Assembly: GCA_024305405.1 (NCBI GenBank)
Contig: JAKNDB010000079.1
Coordinates: forward strand, 1,670,001-1,734,000
Source: Dirofilaria immitis
Taxonomy: Eukaryota > Nematoda > Chromadorea > Rhabditida > Onchocercidae
Direction of reading: 5' to 3'
DNA length: 64,000 nucleotides
Below the pieces are notes generated by a model that worked only from the letters and a program-made list of their open reading frames with translations, made no database searches and was not told the origin of the DNA. Both the position numbers and the translations under genes were made by a program. Each line of letters starts with the position of its first letter. The stretch's first letter is position 1. Positions 14,921-28,300 of the stretch are shown one piece after another.

Positions 14921-15395
14921 CCTGCAATAAAATCTTACGATATAATATACTTCATCATTTCAGTATAACGTGAATTTCACGACGTCCATATTGCGTCCTA
15001 CAACAAACTCAGATGACAGCCGCGAAATAAAAAAGTACTGCTGCATTCGCTATTGCTAACTCCTACTAAAGCATTGGTGGCAAACTTATTTGATTTTTTT
15101 TTGATAGCCTATTTCTGCTATTTTTGTGAATTTTGTTGATTATTTATCACCTGAAAAAATTCCTACGATCTATGCTCTCTTGGGAAATTTCTTGATCTGT
15201 GAGAAAAGTTCGGAAAGATTGTCCAATATAGAAATCATTGGTACACTATCTGAATGATTGAATAATTTGATGTATAGCAAAGGTTTGTAAGCTGATCTCG
15301 CAGTAATTTTTACTTTCTTTCCTCCATTATTTCATTTTCAACATATCGTTTGTTAGCAATTAAATTTTACCTAATGGAAGTATTTCAGGAAGATA
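14921..15395. promoter_or_regulatory. divergent promoter region between THADA and DHFR
   Basis: About 475 bases separate the two head-to-head start codons. Each side ends in a trans-splice-type acceptor: on the minus strand TTGCAG at 14922-14927 just before the THADA ATG, and on the plus strand ATTTCAG ending at 15388, seven bases before the DHFR ATG. T-rich tracts occur near 15090-15130. No TATA box or specific factor site can be assigned. Shared regulation is an inference from spacing. Confidence 0.55.
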
Positions 15396-16505
15396 ATGGT
15401 CAGAAGTATTCCTATGAATATAATTGTTGCTGTGGATAGTTGTGGAGGAATCGGACGAAATGGTAATTTGCCATGGTGTTTACGAGGAGAATTAGCTCGA
15501 TTTGGCGAACTGACAACATCAACAACAGATAACAATAAGAAAAATGCGGTAATAATGGGACGAAAAGTTTGGCAAAGTATACCATCTAGATTTAGACCGC
15601 TGAAAAATCGTTTAAATATCGTCCTCAGTTCAACGGTATTTATATTTGCTCATTTTCACCGTTCCAGTTTTGTTCTTCAAAAGTTACAATGTAAAGAATG
15701 CCTAAGGAAAAAGGGAATACCATAATGCTTTTCATAATTTCTCGCATATTTCGATACTTCCAACTTCATGTAAATTATTAAAAACTTGAACTACAGATAA
15801 ACAGCATCTCATCGCATAATTATAGCTTTTTATTCACTTTCGCTATAATATCTTTGCGAAATTTATTAAAATAACAATAGCCACTCCATTGTCTATCCTA
15901 CTTAAATTTCGGAAAAGAACTATACAATATCGTTTATCTGATTATTTATTAGTTCACGGATAATCAATTGCAATTAAATTTTAAACTATGAATTGCTTTT
16001 TATGCTTCTTTCAATAAAACTTGTTCTAATTTAAAAGCTGGAATTTCTTTTTTTTCACCGCTATTTTTGTAGATGGAAGAAATTATAGACGAAAATGTAA
16101 TAGTGGCCCGAAGTTTTGAAAGTGCAATTAATCTATTACAAAATATGGAAAATATCGAAACAATATGGAACATTGGTGGTCGTAATGTTTATGAACTGGG
16201 ACTTAAATCACCACTTCTACATCAGGTAACTTTTTATTGTTGAACTTCTGAAACACATATTTTAATGCGAATATAGTATTTTCATGCTTTTATTATGTGC
16301 AATTCGTAATTATCCTTTTTCAATGCATAAAAATTTTGCAGCTGTATATTACTCGTGTGGAAGGCGATTTTTCGGCGGATGTCTTCTTTCCTGAAGTGAA
16401 TTACAGTCGCTTCATAAAAATGCAGAACCGAAAGAAGTGCATGAGGAGAATAATATTAAATATAAATATGAAGTATACACTATTAAAAAAGATTTAGTCA
16501 CTTAA
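15396..16505 (+). CDS. DHFR: dihydrofolate reductase (3 exons)
   Basis: Reduces dihydrofolate to tetrahydrofolate with NADPH and supplies one-carbon units for thymidylate and purine synthesis; family target of antifolates. Exons 15396-15635, 16073-16225 and 16342-16505 keep phase 0 at both junctions. Visible motifs: [19 protein letters not shown] (N-terminal strand and loop), GEL with the active-site acid in the first helix, [12 protein letters not shown] (cofactor binding), and [13 protein letters not shown] (the GG pair before the second cofactor contact). Exon 3 begins [18 protein letters not shown] as in other DHFRs. After the A5 run at 16416-16420 the frame as given leaves homology; the +1 frame resumes with a family-typical tail ([13 protein letters not shown]) ending at TAA 16503-16505. 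As written, the frame instead stops at 16497. About 185 residues would be normal length for the family. Confidence 0.95.
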
Positions 16506-17746
16506 TACTACGCTTCTTTGAAACTTTTACTGAAATAGCTGGCAATCTTCTTTGCTCTCAGTGAAGTGTTTATCATGTCATAAATTATTTTTCATCTACA
16601 ATGATTTACGTTAATTATATAAAGTGCAAGATTATAGACAGCTGATGGAAGGAAAGACGAGCTACGGGACTTCTTTTATTTTTAAATAATGCATTATTTT
16701 ATTACTAATGTCACTAATTATAGAAGAAAAGAAGGATTGCTTGAAATAATGAAGAATTTCATTTTGTCATATAATTACAAATACTGAGTATTCAGAGATT
16801 TGTGCATCCAAATAGACGTAATATTATATTATATTGAGGTAAATTTAAAGGAAATTGTCCGGTCCAAATTTCTTGCAGAGACAGAAATATTTAAATATCT
16901 GAAATATCGCTACATTTTCGGCACTTTTTGTAAATTAATGGAAAAATATCGTTTTTATCAGGCATGTTGCAATGTTTAATTACATTCCTAGAATATTCGC
17001 AAGTTTGTAATTCTATTTTCAAAATATTGATGTTTTTTACAGAAAACAATATGATTTAATTTTTGCCGAATAAAATTCCATGCATTTTTATGTTTCTTCA
17101 AATTATCCTTTTTTTTCGTAAGAATGAATCATCGATTGTGGAAGTAATGTCTGATGACTAACATATTTTGAGATTACGTCACTCCAGTACATGATTTAAA
17201 GTACTGGGAAGCGAAAAAAATATGGATGAAAATGAAGAATAGCCTAAGATCTTAATTTTAAGCCTCAGGGAATGTTGAATAGATAGTGTAAAAAAGTATG
17301 CTCAACATGACACTGTCAATAATATTCCATAATCTCAAACCTGAAATGTCGTTTCTAGGGTCATGTGAACTATTGACGTAAGTACGCACCTCGCTTTGAA
17401 ATCCACCAGGCGAGCGTCGAACGACACATCCTAGAGAGATTATGCCTGGAGATCATCTCAGTTAGATTTTCAGTAGGTATCAGGACCACTATGCAATTTT
17501 TTATTCTCAACACTTGATCGGATGCAATCGTGAGAAATTAAAGGAAGCGTTTCTGTGTCGATTAGCCTAATTTAGATTAATTTTTTTTTATTAAGTTACT
17601 TTTATAAGAAGATTCGTTGAATTTTGGATCGATTTTTATAGTAAATTTTATCAAAGTTGAACGATAAACAAAACAAAGCTTAAATTTGCTTTTGTATAAA
17701 ACAGTCTTATCATTTATTGCGGCTTTTTTGTAGGAATTTCATTGAA
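16506..17746. promoter_or_regulatory. intergenic region with a CRE/ATF-like site upstream of the ZCCHC gene
   Basis: No exon is evident between DHFR and the next start codon. The block around 17340-17520 is less A+T-rich than its surroundings and contains TGACGTA at 17374-17380, a bZIP (CREB/ATF) type core. TTTTTTGTAG ending at 17733 is a trans-splice-type acceptor 13 bases before the next ATG. The promoter role is inferred from position. Confidence 0.35.
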
Positions 17747-20700
17747 ATGGTGGGTAGAAAGAAGCGGAGTAACAGTACGAAGAATAATTTTGCTGATGTA
17801 AATGTAAGTTTTACGGCTTCATTCGGGATGTCGATTGCTCTTTGTTGGGGTATAGTCCATTGATCCGCTGTCTGTTCCTTGCGATATTCTTCTTTCCGTT
17901 TTTAGATACGAAAAAGATTTATAATAATTTGAGATATTACATCTCATTCAAGACTTCGTCATCATCTATGCTTCTGTTAGGAGTTAAGATGGTTTCTTCT
18001 ATTTGCAGCAGTAGATAGCTTATTTTGCAAAGAACTCATCACTAGAAACGAAATAGAAGTTTGATGAAATATATATTAATAGAACACATTGATATGACGA
18101 AAAATTTGCTGTTATTATATAAAATATTATAACACAAATGGGAGCAATGCCGAATTCGAAACTTTTGATAAAACGAAGTTGAATTTTACAGTTCAAAACT
18201 ATCAAGTGAGATCTGTTTATACGTGTTTCTTCAATTTATATTTTTTATTAGCATTCTGAGATTTGTTCTGTTTTTTAAAATATGGAATTTTGAAATCTCA
18301 TAAATAATAACATATTTTTATAAAAGAGAATTTGGTAGGGTGTGCAACAATATGGTACTGGTGATTTTGGACATAGTAACACTTATCGTGGTCAGTTTTC
18401 GAACGTTAACAGTGTATGTCGCAATGGGAGTCTTGTAGATTCGGAATATTCTACTATGACGACAACTTTTCACCGTAGATCAAAGCAATACAATAATCAT
18501 TTCTGCCATAAGAATCAACAAAGTGCTGTCAATAATAATACGGCGGTAATTTTTATCACATTAATCTGTGGGCAAACTGAACAAAGTCCTTTAACCCTTA
18601 ATTGTAACATCTTTCAAAAAATGCATGTATAATACATAGTTGCATTTAACGAATAAATTAATCGCCTTTTAAGTAATCGGCAAGACAATCGATAGTTTAC
18701 GCCAAATCACTGTTGTGGGAAAAGTATAGATTTGAGTATTTTACGATTCCAGGCAAATATGAATGGAAATTGCATTCCAAGAAGTGCAAGTCGAGGAACT
18801 AGTTCAGCATCCGCTGGTAGTATTGTTTCAGTCGATCCAGATGAAGATGGTTTTTATCAGGATCAGGTCAAGAAATCGAATCTGAAGATTTGCGGTGTAT
18901 TGAAAGGCGAAGCGTAGCACTAATGACTGAAAAGCAGTCGAGTTGCTCTGTAAGTACACAGACAGGTAAAATTTTTCTTCACTTCAAAGTCATTTTTTGA
19001 AAGAAAAACCTAGGTTGTTAGAAATTTTTCTATAAAAATTGGTGTCTATATTGCAGTTACCCGAATACCTTTTACCTCTATAAATTCACATTTATGAGAG
19101 TCGCTTTATTACTTTATTACATGTTATATGTATCACTTTAATTTTAAGTTGATAGTGCGAACTCAGATTTGTTGTTAACTATTTGCAAAATGAAGCACTG
19201 GCAACGAGTTGAAGCTATTGCTGAAGTGATTCAATGCTTAAATGCTTATGAGCAAAGGTTAGTAAATAAATTCATTTACAATGCAGAATCTGATCACCTA
19301 GCTTTTTGGCAGTTGGCTAGCAGCATAGAGTATTAAACAGAGATGCCTCTTCGTTCCGAACTGTTAGATATTCTTGGTTGAAATAGTTATGTTTTATTCG
19401 AATTTTTAAAAAAAAATTGATGTATACTAAAATTTTGATAGTTTGGATTATTGATATAAATGTTTAATAGTAGAGGACTGTTTTATCAAATTATATTATT
19501 TAGTTCACTCACTGGTTGCCCACATGAAAATAAGTGGGTTAAAGAAGTTAATTCTGGATTATCCTTTAGTTTATTTATGACAGACAAATAATTATAATTT
19601 ATTATGTATTTCACCAGTTATCATGTAATTGTTTCTTCCTTCTATTTGTTTAAATGATATTTTTTATTTATAGATACATAGGATCATGCGTGGAAACTGC
19701 TGTGCGCTCGAAATCGTTATATCTCCGTCAGTATGAATTACGGTACAATGATGCTTGCTTCTTACAAAATTTCGTGGAATCAGCGTCATACATTCGACTT
19801 CTGGAACTTGCTTTTCCAATGCTATGCCTTTTGCATTCAACGAATCGCCCAGCAGCTAATGCCTATATGCGGTGTGTTCTTTTTTATTCCAGAAAGTTTT
19901 CAGTCAACCATTTCTGTTTTAACTTTGTTCGATCACATGCCTTTCTTTTTATTTCATATTTCTAAATAGATAGATTGGTGATTAAATCGAACAAGTCATG
20001 TCGTTTTAGACTAATAGATCGATTATATGATGAATTTACTACTGCGCTTGCTAGCAAATCGCCTTTCGAAAAGGAGGAAATGTTAGATTCGGTAAAATTT
20101 TTCAGAAAACTTTAAACCAGTTTTAAAAATCTAAAGGAGAAAATCTGTGTATTTTTGGGTATTCTTTTCCTGAATCAGGGTATTCTTTTAAACATTTTCT
20201 TATTGAAATGAATTGAGTTTCCTGCAGTATAGATTTGCTCAATTAGCAATGTTATGTAGACATAGATATTGTTTGATTTCAGTTACTTATGATAGTTTCC
20301 GCAGCACGACATCATGCAGCTTTCTCTGTGGAACATAAAATTAAGCTTGAAAATATTCGAACATACTTGGAAGCTTTGTTCCTTCAACCGGCTGCTCCGA
20401 TTGAGAATCAGGTGATCCATATAGATTAACAACAGTTTTCCTATCATTAGGTATAATTAGCATTTTGATAATGAATGTTTGAATTGTGCCGCGATTAAAT
20501 GGTCCAATCTTTATGGTATTAAGATATTAGTTCTGTTTATTTTATTATTTACTGTAGTCATTTTCTTTCCTATCATTTTTTCATGAACTTTGGAATTAAT
20601 GTATATCTCATATACTGCATGCATACTGTTCTCTTAATTTGCAGTCGAGGTATAGGGCATTGCATCATTGATGACGTTATCTTCGAATCTAGTTGCACTA

Positions 20701-22715
20701 TATCAAATTGACTTATATCTCATCATTGCATCCATTTTGCAGAGTTGCAAGGCCTCTACATCTGAAAATGACGATGTTCCAGTTGTAATATCTCGTTTAG
20801 ATGCTGAAGTTACGAATGACGATCCTCTAAGAATATATTTTCGATAGCGGTAATATTCTGAAACTTCTTTTTATCATAAGAGGCGTTTGGTCTCCTTATC
20901 TTGCGTTTTTTTTAATGTATCGTGCTAATAGTGAGAAAAGTTTAGATGTAGTCTTTTTAAAGTATAGTCTTTTTAGCGTTATTCTAAGCGTGTTCTAATC
21001 AGTTATTCTAAGTATAATAATCGGTATTTCTTTCTAGATTGAATGGAGTGATATGAAAACATCTTATATTGTTAGGACGGCTGATCAAATCGCTGATTTA
21101 CACAATCGTCTGTTGGATAGTTTCCCAAATGAAGCAGGAGCTCAAACGGGAAATCCACGCGTTTTACCATATCTTAATCGTTTACAACCTAGTTCTATTT
21201 TGGGCTACATTCGGTAATTTATGGTTTTTTATGGTTGGCTGAAAATTAACACAAATATAGTGAAGAGATAATTCGGCAATTTTTCCCAGAACATAAAATG
21301 CATGTAAATCTGTGATGCTAATTCTTGAGATATTTAAAAACAGCCGTAACTTTGATCATTTTGTGCTGTAGTCATTGCTAACGATTCTGCTAAAGTTATT
21401 GATTTGGAACTTTTTGCAGAGCACTGCCAGACCTTCCAGCTCGTGTCTTGGTTTGCCCAATAGTGCGTGATTTCTTTTATCCATCTCGATTAGAAAGCTG
21501 TTCACTTTCATCAGCTCCTCAATCATTAATATCGCGTTCTTTGCCTTCTCTTATTGATTTGAAAGTAAGCTCAATTTTCATTGGTCCTTGTTTTACGAGA
21601 GATGATGCTATCATCTAACCTTGTCTAAAGAAATAGAATAGAATTACAAGAATGCTCAGAAATTACACGTGAATGCAGAACAACTGAAGAAGTCGAGCAA
21701 ATCTCTTGGAATAGTATAAACTCCAAATAAAGACTTTTGAAACAGCACAAACTTCATGCTCCAATTAATGTTGGTAACTGTGTAAACCTAACTATCATTT
21801 ATTTTTTCGGCAGGCATTTTATTTTTTCAAAACTGGAATCCTACTTGTTCGGCTTGCTTTGTTTTTAATTATCAAATATTTTTCTATATTCAGAAGCCTG
21901 TAACAAGCAGCAACACTCCTTCACCGTCCAATCCACCTTTACCCGAAACACCTGTGTGTCATCCGTCATTATCTGTCACATTTTACCTGTTACAACTGTT
22001 TGTTCTGCTGGAATGATGGGTTGCACTAGTGTAGCCTGTCCACCATTTTCAATGACAAATGTACCTCCGCCACCCCGTGGTCCACTTTTATCAGTGGCGC
22101 GGCCGCTGTCACTATTAGCTACTACAGCCAATGTCCCGACTTATCCATCGTTACTTTCGCTACCTCCAAATCCCAATGGATTATCATGTTGCAATTGTGC
22201 TGGGCGTCATCCATTTGCATATTGTACTCAGCCAACGATGCTACAAATTATCGTAAGTGGTAAGTTTTCAGGAGTTAATATTAAATTAGAATATTTAAAA
22301 TAAGCATTCATAATTTATAGTCATAATTTTTGATAAATATGAAGTTTTGTCAATAAAATGAACATGATATAGAAGAAATGCGGTGCGTTTTTGAACTATT
22401 TTTCTTTCGAAGGTAAGATTATTGATGATAATGAGTTTTGATAGTTTTGGGAAATTTATTTTTAGTTGACATACTGACAATTAAAAAATTAAAATTTTAT
22501 TTAAATTTTGAACGAAATTGAAAAATAAGTTAAATCAATTAGAGTAGAATAAAATTGCAGGTGAATATAGGATTGATTACAACAATATTACGACAAATAT
22601 GAGTTCCATCACTCTCCCATCCGAGATGACTGGAAGTATTGCATCGATCAATAATTCCGCTTCACCGCCATCGGCAAATTTTTCCTCACCACCACCGGCT
22701 CCAAATTCATACTGA
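17747..22715 (+). CDS. ZCCHC14: ZCCHC2/ZCCHC14-like protein: PX-like domain and C-terminal zinc knuckle (12 exons)
   Basis: Exons: 17747-17803, 18339-18545, 18753-~18966, 19149-19257, 19674-19871, 20010-20091, 20283-20411, 20743-20849, 21038-21213, 21420-21564, 21894-22259, 22561-22715. The N-terminus is basic and Asn/Ser-rich. Exons 4-7 form a helical domain. Exons 8-9 resemble the PX-like domain of ZCCHC2/14 (IEWSDMKTSYIVRTADQIAD, then LLDSFPNE). A Pro/Ser-rich linker follows, then a knuckle CCNCAGRHPFAYC, CTQPTM and EYRIDY, matching the arrangement at the end of vertebrate ZCCHC14. Vertebrate members act in RNA regulation; the role here is inferred. Splice phases agree, except that three one-base deficits break the frame: T5 at 18851-18855, T4 at 20838-20841 and T4 at 21981-21984. 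The knuckle loop is one residue shorter than the usual CX2CX4HX4C. Confidence 0.78.
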
Positions 22716-25391
22716 TGATGTGATGGGAGAGGAAAATAGGATTGTTGGAATAGTATGAAAATTTGTTTTGTTCATCAGGGTGTGCCTTTTACTTTATCTT
22801 CGACTACAGCAGTTTTTGCAATTGTTTTTGATATTCAAAAATTGTTAATTATTCCTATCGTTTACGGTGATGAAAATCAAAGATAATACGGTATTTCTCA
22901 TTTTTTTGAAAGCTTTCTTTTTCTGCCAAGTTCTTTATTTTCGAATTTTCTGAAGTTCTCTTTCATGAAATATTGATTTAAAATAGGATGATTCTTTATC
23001 TCAGAAACTCGGTCCATTTTCTTATCGAAGTTTCTTTAATTTTTTAAATGATCTAGGTGGCTTTTTTTCTTTTTGTTTTTCATCTTACTGAATATAAAAG
23101 AATGGCGCGATTCATCATCCTTTATTGTATTTTTTGGGGTTAGAATCCGGTTATCACATTTCTGATGTATTCGAAAGAAGTGAATATGAAGATTATATAA
23201 TCTATGATCTAACGCACAGTTTCTCTGACTGTTGTTTACTCACAGTTGGAAATAAACTTAATTTTATTTTCTTTATTATTTTATCCAAAATAATTTCCTT
23301 TTACTTCGTCTTGAAATTTCTTTTAAATATATAGAAAGGATATTAAGTTGTGATGAAGAAACAAAGAATTGTGACAATCTAAATAAAACATATAATGCAT
23401 AGGATGGCTTTTTATCGTAATTTTTGGAACCTTAGTTTAGTTTAGCGCCTGAATAGTGCTCATTCACACATAAATATCCAATAATTTTTTTTCCTCACAT
23501 TCGCCAAACCTCCTGATCTTTCTCAATCATTTTATCTTTCAGTCAATTTTCGCTGAGATTTGATGTAGCACGTTAGGAAGAAGACTATTGATGAACAAAA
23601 ATTTTTAGTTTATTTTTAATAATCTTTATTTAATTTTCTTTTACTGATGTTTTTTAAGTGATGTGTATTGTGTTACGAACTTCTCAATGATGCACTGAAA
23701 ATTCTCTTTATCAAATCTCAATTTTCTTGTAATTTTTTTAATTCGCACTAATATTTTCCTCTCTAAAAAAAATTGCTTTAGATCTTTTTTTTCTTCAAAA
23801 ATTCGTGTATTCTTCATTTTTATGCAATTTTTAGAAATGATAATGATGAATTTTGTTTGTTCATTTATAAGAATCAGAATGTACGTGGTTTTTTTGTGTT
23901 TTTCTTTTTAATTGAATTTTTAGTTCTAAAAACTTCTGAGATTATGTGCATTTACGGCTAGATTATCGTCGTAAGAATGAATCGAAAGTTTTAGTGAAAA
24001 CATTCATAGGAAAAAATTTCTGCATGAAACGTTGCGGTCATTATTTACTGAACGTTGACAATTTACTTAGATCATACGCAAATCTCACAATTATTCATAC
24101 TTAACCTTATTTGGATTTTATATAGTAACAACAGGTTGTCTTCTTTCTTTTAGGTCTCGGTAAGCAGTATAAATTTAGCTTCGTTTTAATTAGATCTTCA
24201 TGTTAGTATAATATATTTTTGTCACATTACTGATTTTATTGTTTGGCGATATTTATTACCGTTTTTCATTGATATTCAAGGAAATTCCGGTGTACGATTA
24301 AGTCAGATTCTGACATCGGGCATCAGCGAGACATTGTTGAAACATGCATGGATTTATCAGCTATTGATGGTTTTTATGGTATCCCGAATATTCTTCGATG
24401 TGCCTAAAATTTCCTTAGGTTTCTATAGTAGTAACGAATTTCTACAAAATTTTTGAACGATATTGTTTAGATGTCGATTGATTTTTTCTTCCGTTAATTC
24501 GAAAGCTTTAAGAAAATCTTGTCATGCCTTAAAGTCATTATGAAATAGGAAGGAATTTTTTATAAAAATTATGATAGAAAATATAGTTAAATAACAGTTA
24601 TTAGGTTAAATAGACGGTGATGACAGTACTGTTATAACAAATAGTGAATTCTTATTGGGATATTTAATATACAATTTGTATTCATTATATTTCAATGTTT
24701 CCACTGATTGCAAATTTTATGATGTCATTTCTTTTTCGCACAAATTGCATTAATTTCTGCAAGTCTTTGTCTTTGAATTATTCATATTATTCCGGTTTTC
24801 AATGTTTAAAGGTTTTCATATTTCTTATGGATGGATGTGTACAATGTATCCATGTTTTTGTTTGTTTTGATTTTTTTAAATGATGCTTTCAGCTAGGAAT
24901 GAAAATGCAGCAGTATTTTGTTTTCCAACATGTTTATTTATATAGAAAAGAGAAAATTAATAATATGTTTTTGAACCCAATCAAAAATGTATTTGGCAAG
25001 TGTATGCATACTGAAAATTCGATAGTTAACGAACATGTTACTACGACAGAAATACTCGGGAATGCAAATTATTTATTAGATATATTAAAGCTACTTTGAT
25101 CAGGTGTTCTAAATAATATAAAATATCCAAGTGGTCGCAAATATGGTGACAAGATTAGATTTTTTATTGCATAATTCTCATAGATAGTAAAAGTATGAAC
25201 GATCTTGCCGGGATATGGATATATCCCACGAAATTCTTGAATTTTGAAGTAATACAAAATTTATAATGTTCAGTGGCAATGATCGATCACTTTTTATTAT
25301 TTACATGAAATATTTAAAAAATTTTAGTATGTAGATGAAAGTATGCTGTTTGCACTCATGTGCTCACTAATTTTATTGATTGGATAAAGAA
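22716..25391. other. intergenic, no gene seen
   Basis: A 2.7-kb A+T-rich stretch between convergent genes. It contains T-rich runs and short open frames in several phases but no splice-consistent coding exon. The first few hundred bases presumably hold the 3' UTR of the ZCCHC gene. Confidence 0.55.
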
Positions 25392-28300
25392 TCAGAAAAA
25401 TATTGAGCAATCGGAATCAAAGAATGGATTGGATGAACTATTACTACAATCTTTTCTTTCTCCATTATTATTTCTTTCGGAAGTTGTAGCTGGATGGCAC
25501 ACAAATTTATAATTTCCGCCACAATTGCTATCCCAATATACCATTCCGCCACATTCATACCTTATACAGAAATAAATGCACAAATTGAGTTTCAGAAATG
25601 GCAGGAATATGCAAAACGAGAATCGATCTTGTTGTTGTGACGGTGACCTGCAAATATAAATAATTATATTATTGTAAATAATAAACTCAATACAATAAAT
25701 AAAATACTCCGTCCAAACCTCAAGTTACAGAAAAAACCATTGTATTATCTTCATAGTTTGTTGTAGTTAACAAGCACTATTCTCAACTAAATTTAGTATG
25801 ATTTCCCGATTGATTACTGAAAATTCATGACAAAAAAATTTTTTTCGAAATCCCGACTAGTTCTTCAGTTTTCCCTTACACCACAATTAGAAAAAGGATG
25901 ATGCAAGTTATGATTTCAGCGATTAAAAGCCCTGCTAATTTCACCGGAACTGATAATCGGAGGCTTCTAAAATTCTAAGAACCATAATTGCCTTTTCTGA
26001 AGCATTTCAACTTCTTATGGGTCAAATTCCTTTTTCCAAAGATGATCGCAATGGTTAGGATTAACTGAGATCAGATTCATCGGAAATGCAAAGTATGCAA
26101 AGTACTTACTCTGTATAAGCGCCTCTTATGATGTGTGAGGTAGTCCAGTCATCAAAAGTATACAGTATTTCTATCTGCAAAATTTTCTTCATAATATTAT
26201 CTTAAAGTTAGAAGTCCAATACTAGAAAGACATTTCAAAAAGTTGCTATAATTATTAATCATAGAATTACTTACATATATAAAAATATGTACATATATAA
26301 ATGCTTTTTATATCCAGTTATATAATTCACAAAGATTTTAGAATTCTGTTATTTAGAATTAAATCATAGCTTTTCATTCTCATCGAAAAAAACTTGATCC
26401 AAATATTTTTTCTGATGAATCAAGAGAAAAATTTAATATGATTTATTTGACAATAAAAATCTCGAGCCTATCAATCTTAATCAGTGTTCATTTTCTGTAG
26501 ACACAAACTTTTTTTCATACTCCAAATTCTTAACCCGGACCACACCGGTAATAGCACGACCAAACCATCGAACAGTTTCCAAATGAACGCATTGCTCACC
26601 GACCAACCATTTCAATTCATTTTCTAGTGGTAACCAAAAATATTTTTGTAGTTGTAATTCCGAAGCTGAAAACTTTTATTGAAAAATATGAACATTAGGA
26701 AATACTTATAACAACTGATCCATTAAGACCGGAAATTTTGTTAATTCAAATTTCAGCTCGATTTAGAACATATTTTATAATTCATATTATTTGTCAATTT
26801 CACTCAATTTAATTGATCTCTACCTTTGAATCTTCATAATTTTAGATGAATGGTCCTCAACTTTTAATTCAAATATGATATTCTGAATTTCAGGCTAATG
26901 ATATGAGATTTATATTAATAATATGCTGGATGATTTCTTTGCCTATTCTGAAAATAAGAAGTCAAATTTTTTCAATATTTTTATTTTAAGCATTGTACAG
27001 ATGTTTTAGAAACAGAGAAGCTCATCTACAAACGTTTTTTCAATAGAATTACTAATCGTTTCAAAATTTATTTTACTTTCAGAGAGTTCCGAGAAATCAA
27101 TCAAAAATCTCAGAAGAATTTTTTCTTTCCTTTCTGAACAAGCAAGAAAAAAAGAAAAAAAAAAGAAACTATCGACAAATGACTGGAATTCATAGTACTT
27201 ATGTTATTGCATCAATGTTGGATTATTTTTCTTAAATGCTCTTGCAGTTGGAACTCTTGCCAGAAGGCTATGCTATTACATCGATTAATAGTTCATTTTC
27301 AATGTTTACATAGCTTTCATATATTATCCACTCTTCTTCACTGCGATGGCAATAATTATTGTTCACGCTCGATTTGAACTTTTCGATTTTTTAAACTTGA
27401 AACGATTTGTTTTAGATGTCAGCATTGATGAAAGCGATCAAATCGTTTCATGAAGTTCTTTGAAAAAGAAAAAAGAGAAAAAAACTCGTACACTTTTTGA
27501 AACATCTGTAATAGCAAAGCAGAAGAATATTAACCAGAACTATACGGCCCATTAATTACGGTTTGATATGTGTACTCTTCATTATATTTTTCAGCTTGTG
27601 TATTGATTGCATATTCTGCTTGTTCCAAATCAATGCAATCCGAAAATCGTACATTTTTCTTGATTTGTCGTCGCTGCCTTGGTGATACGTGTTCACTTTT
27701 ACATCGCAAACTGTAATGAATTATAGGATAAAATTCAACGCTAAAAATACTTATCAAATTTATCTAGTAAAGTATAAAACTTCTTTTTCTGAAGTTCTTT
27801 AAATTATAAAATGAGAAATAAGTTATTTAACGGAATCGTTAGTTTCTTTAGTTCAATTTTTGCAAATCGATCATTTAGTGATGCTTACTAGTACTTACAT
27901 ATAGTTATATTAAGCATTTCTACTCATCTCAACTTTTGAGTTTTTTTGTTTTTCCATAATATCAAATAATAAAAACCTACACATGATATTTAATAACTGC
28001 TGCTTAACTGCATTTATTTTCGTATATTCTTTCTTATGCTACTATATATACAATGAACAAAAGAGAATACTCCAACGTATTTAGCTTGGATTTTAGAACT
28101 AATTTCTCATATACCTTTACAATAGAAAGCAGTGATTATTTTGTGCTTATCTAATTCAATTCAACTTATCGATAAAGATTTGCTTGAAAATCATTACAGC
28201 ATATCAAGGGCATAAGCTTTGATATAATATTATCTCAATATGATAATATATAGAAGCCTGAAGTCTAATTCCTTTACATAACACTTTCTCGCTAACTTGA

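Noticed and set aside
25392..25583. C-type lectin domain from the CGG...YWDSNC...FVC pattern
   Set aside because: The upstream in-phase exons (YTFDDWTTS, RFSFCIFLPF, VRVKNLEYEKK) and the YWDSN..GNYKF block match CBM21 of PPP1R3 proteins, not a lectin fold.
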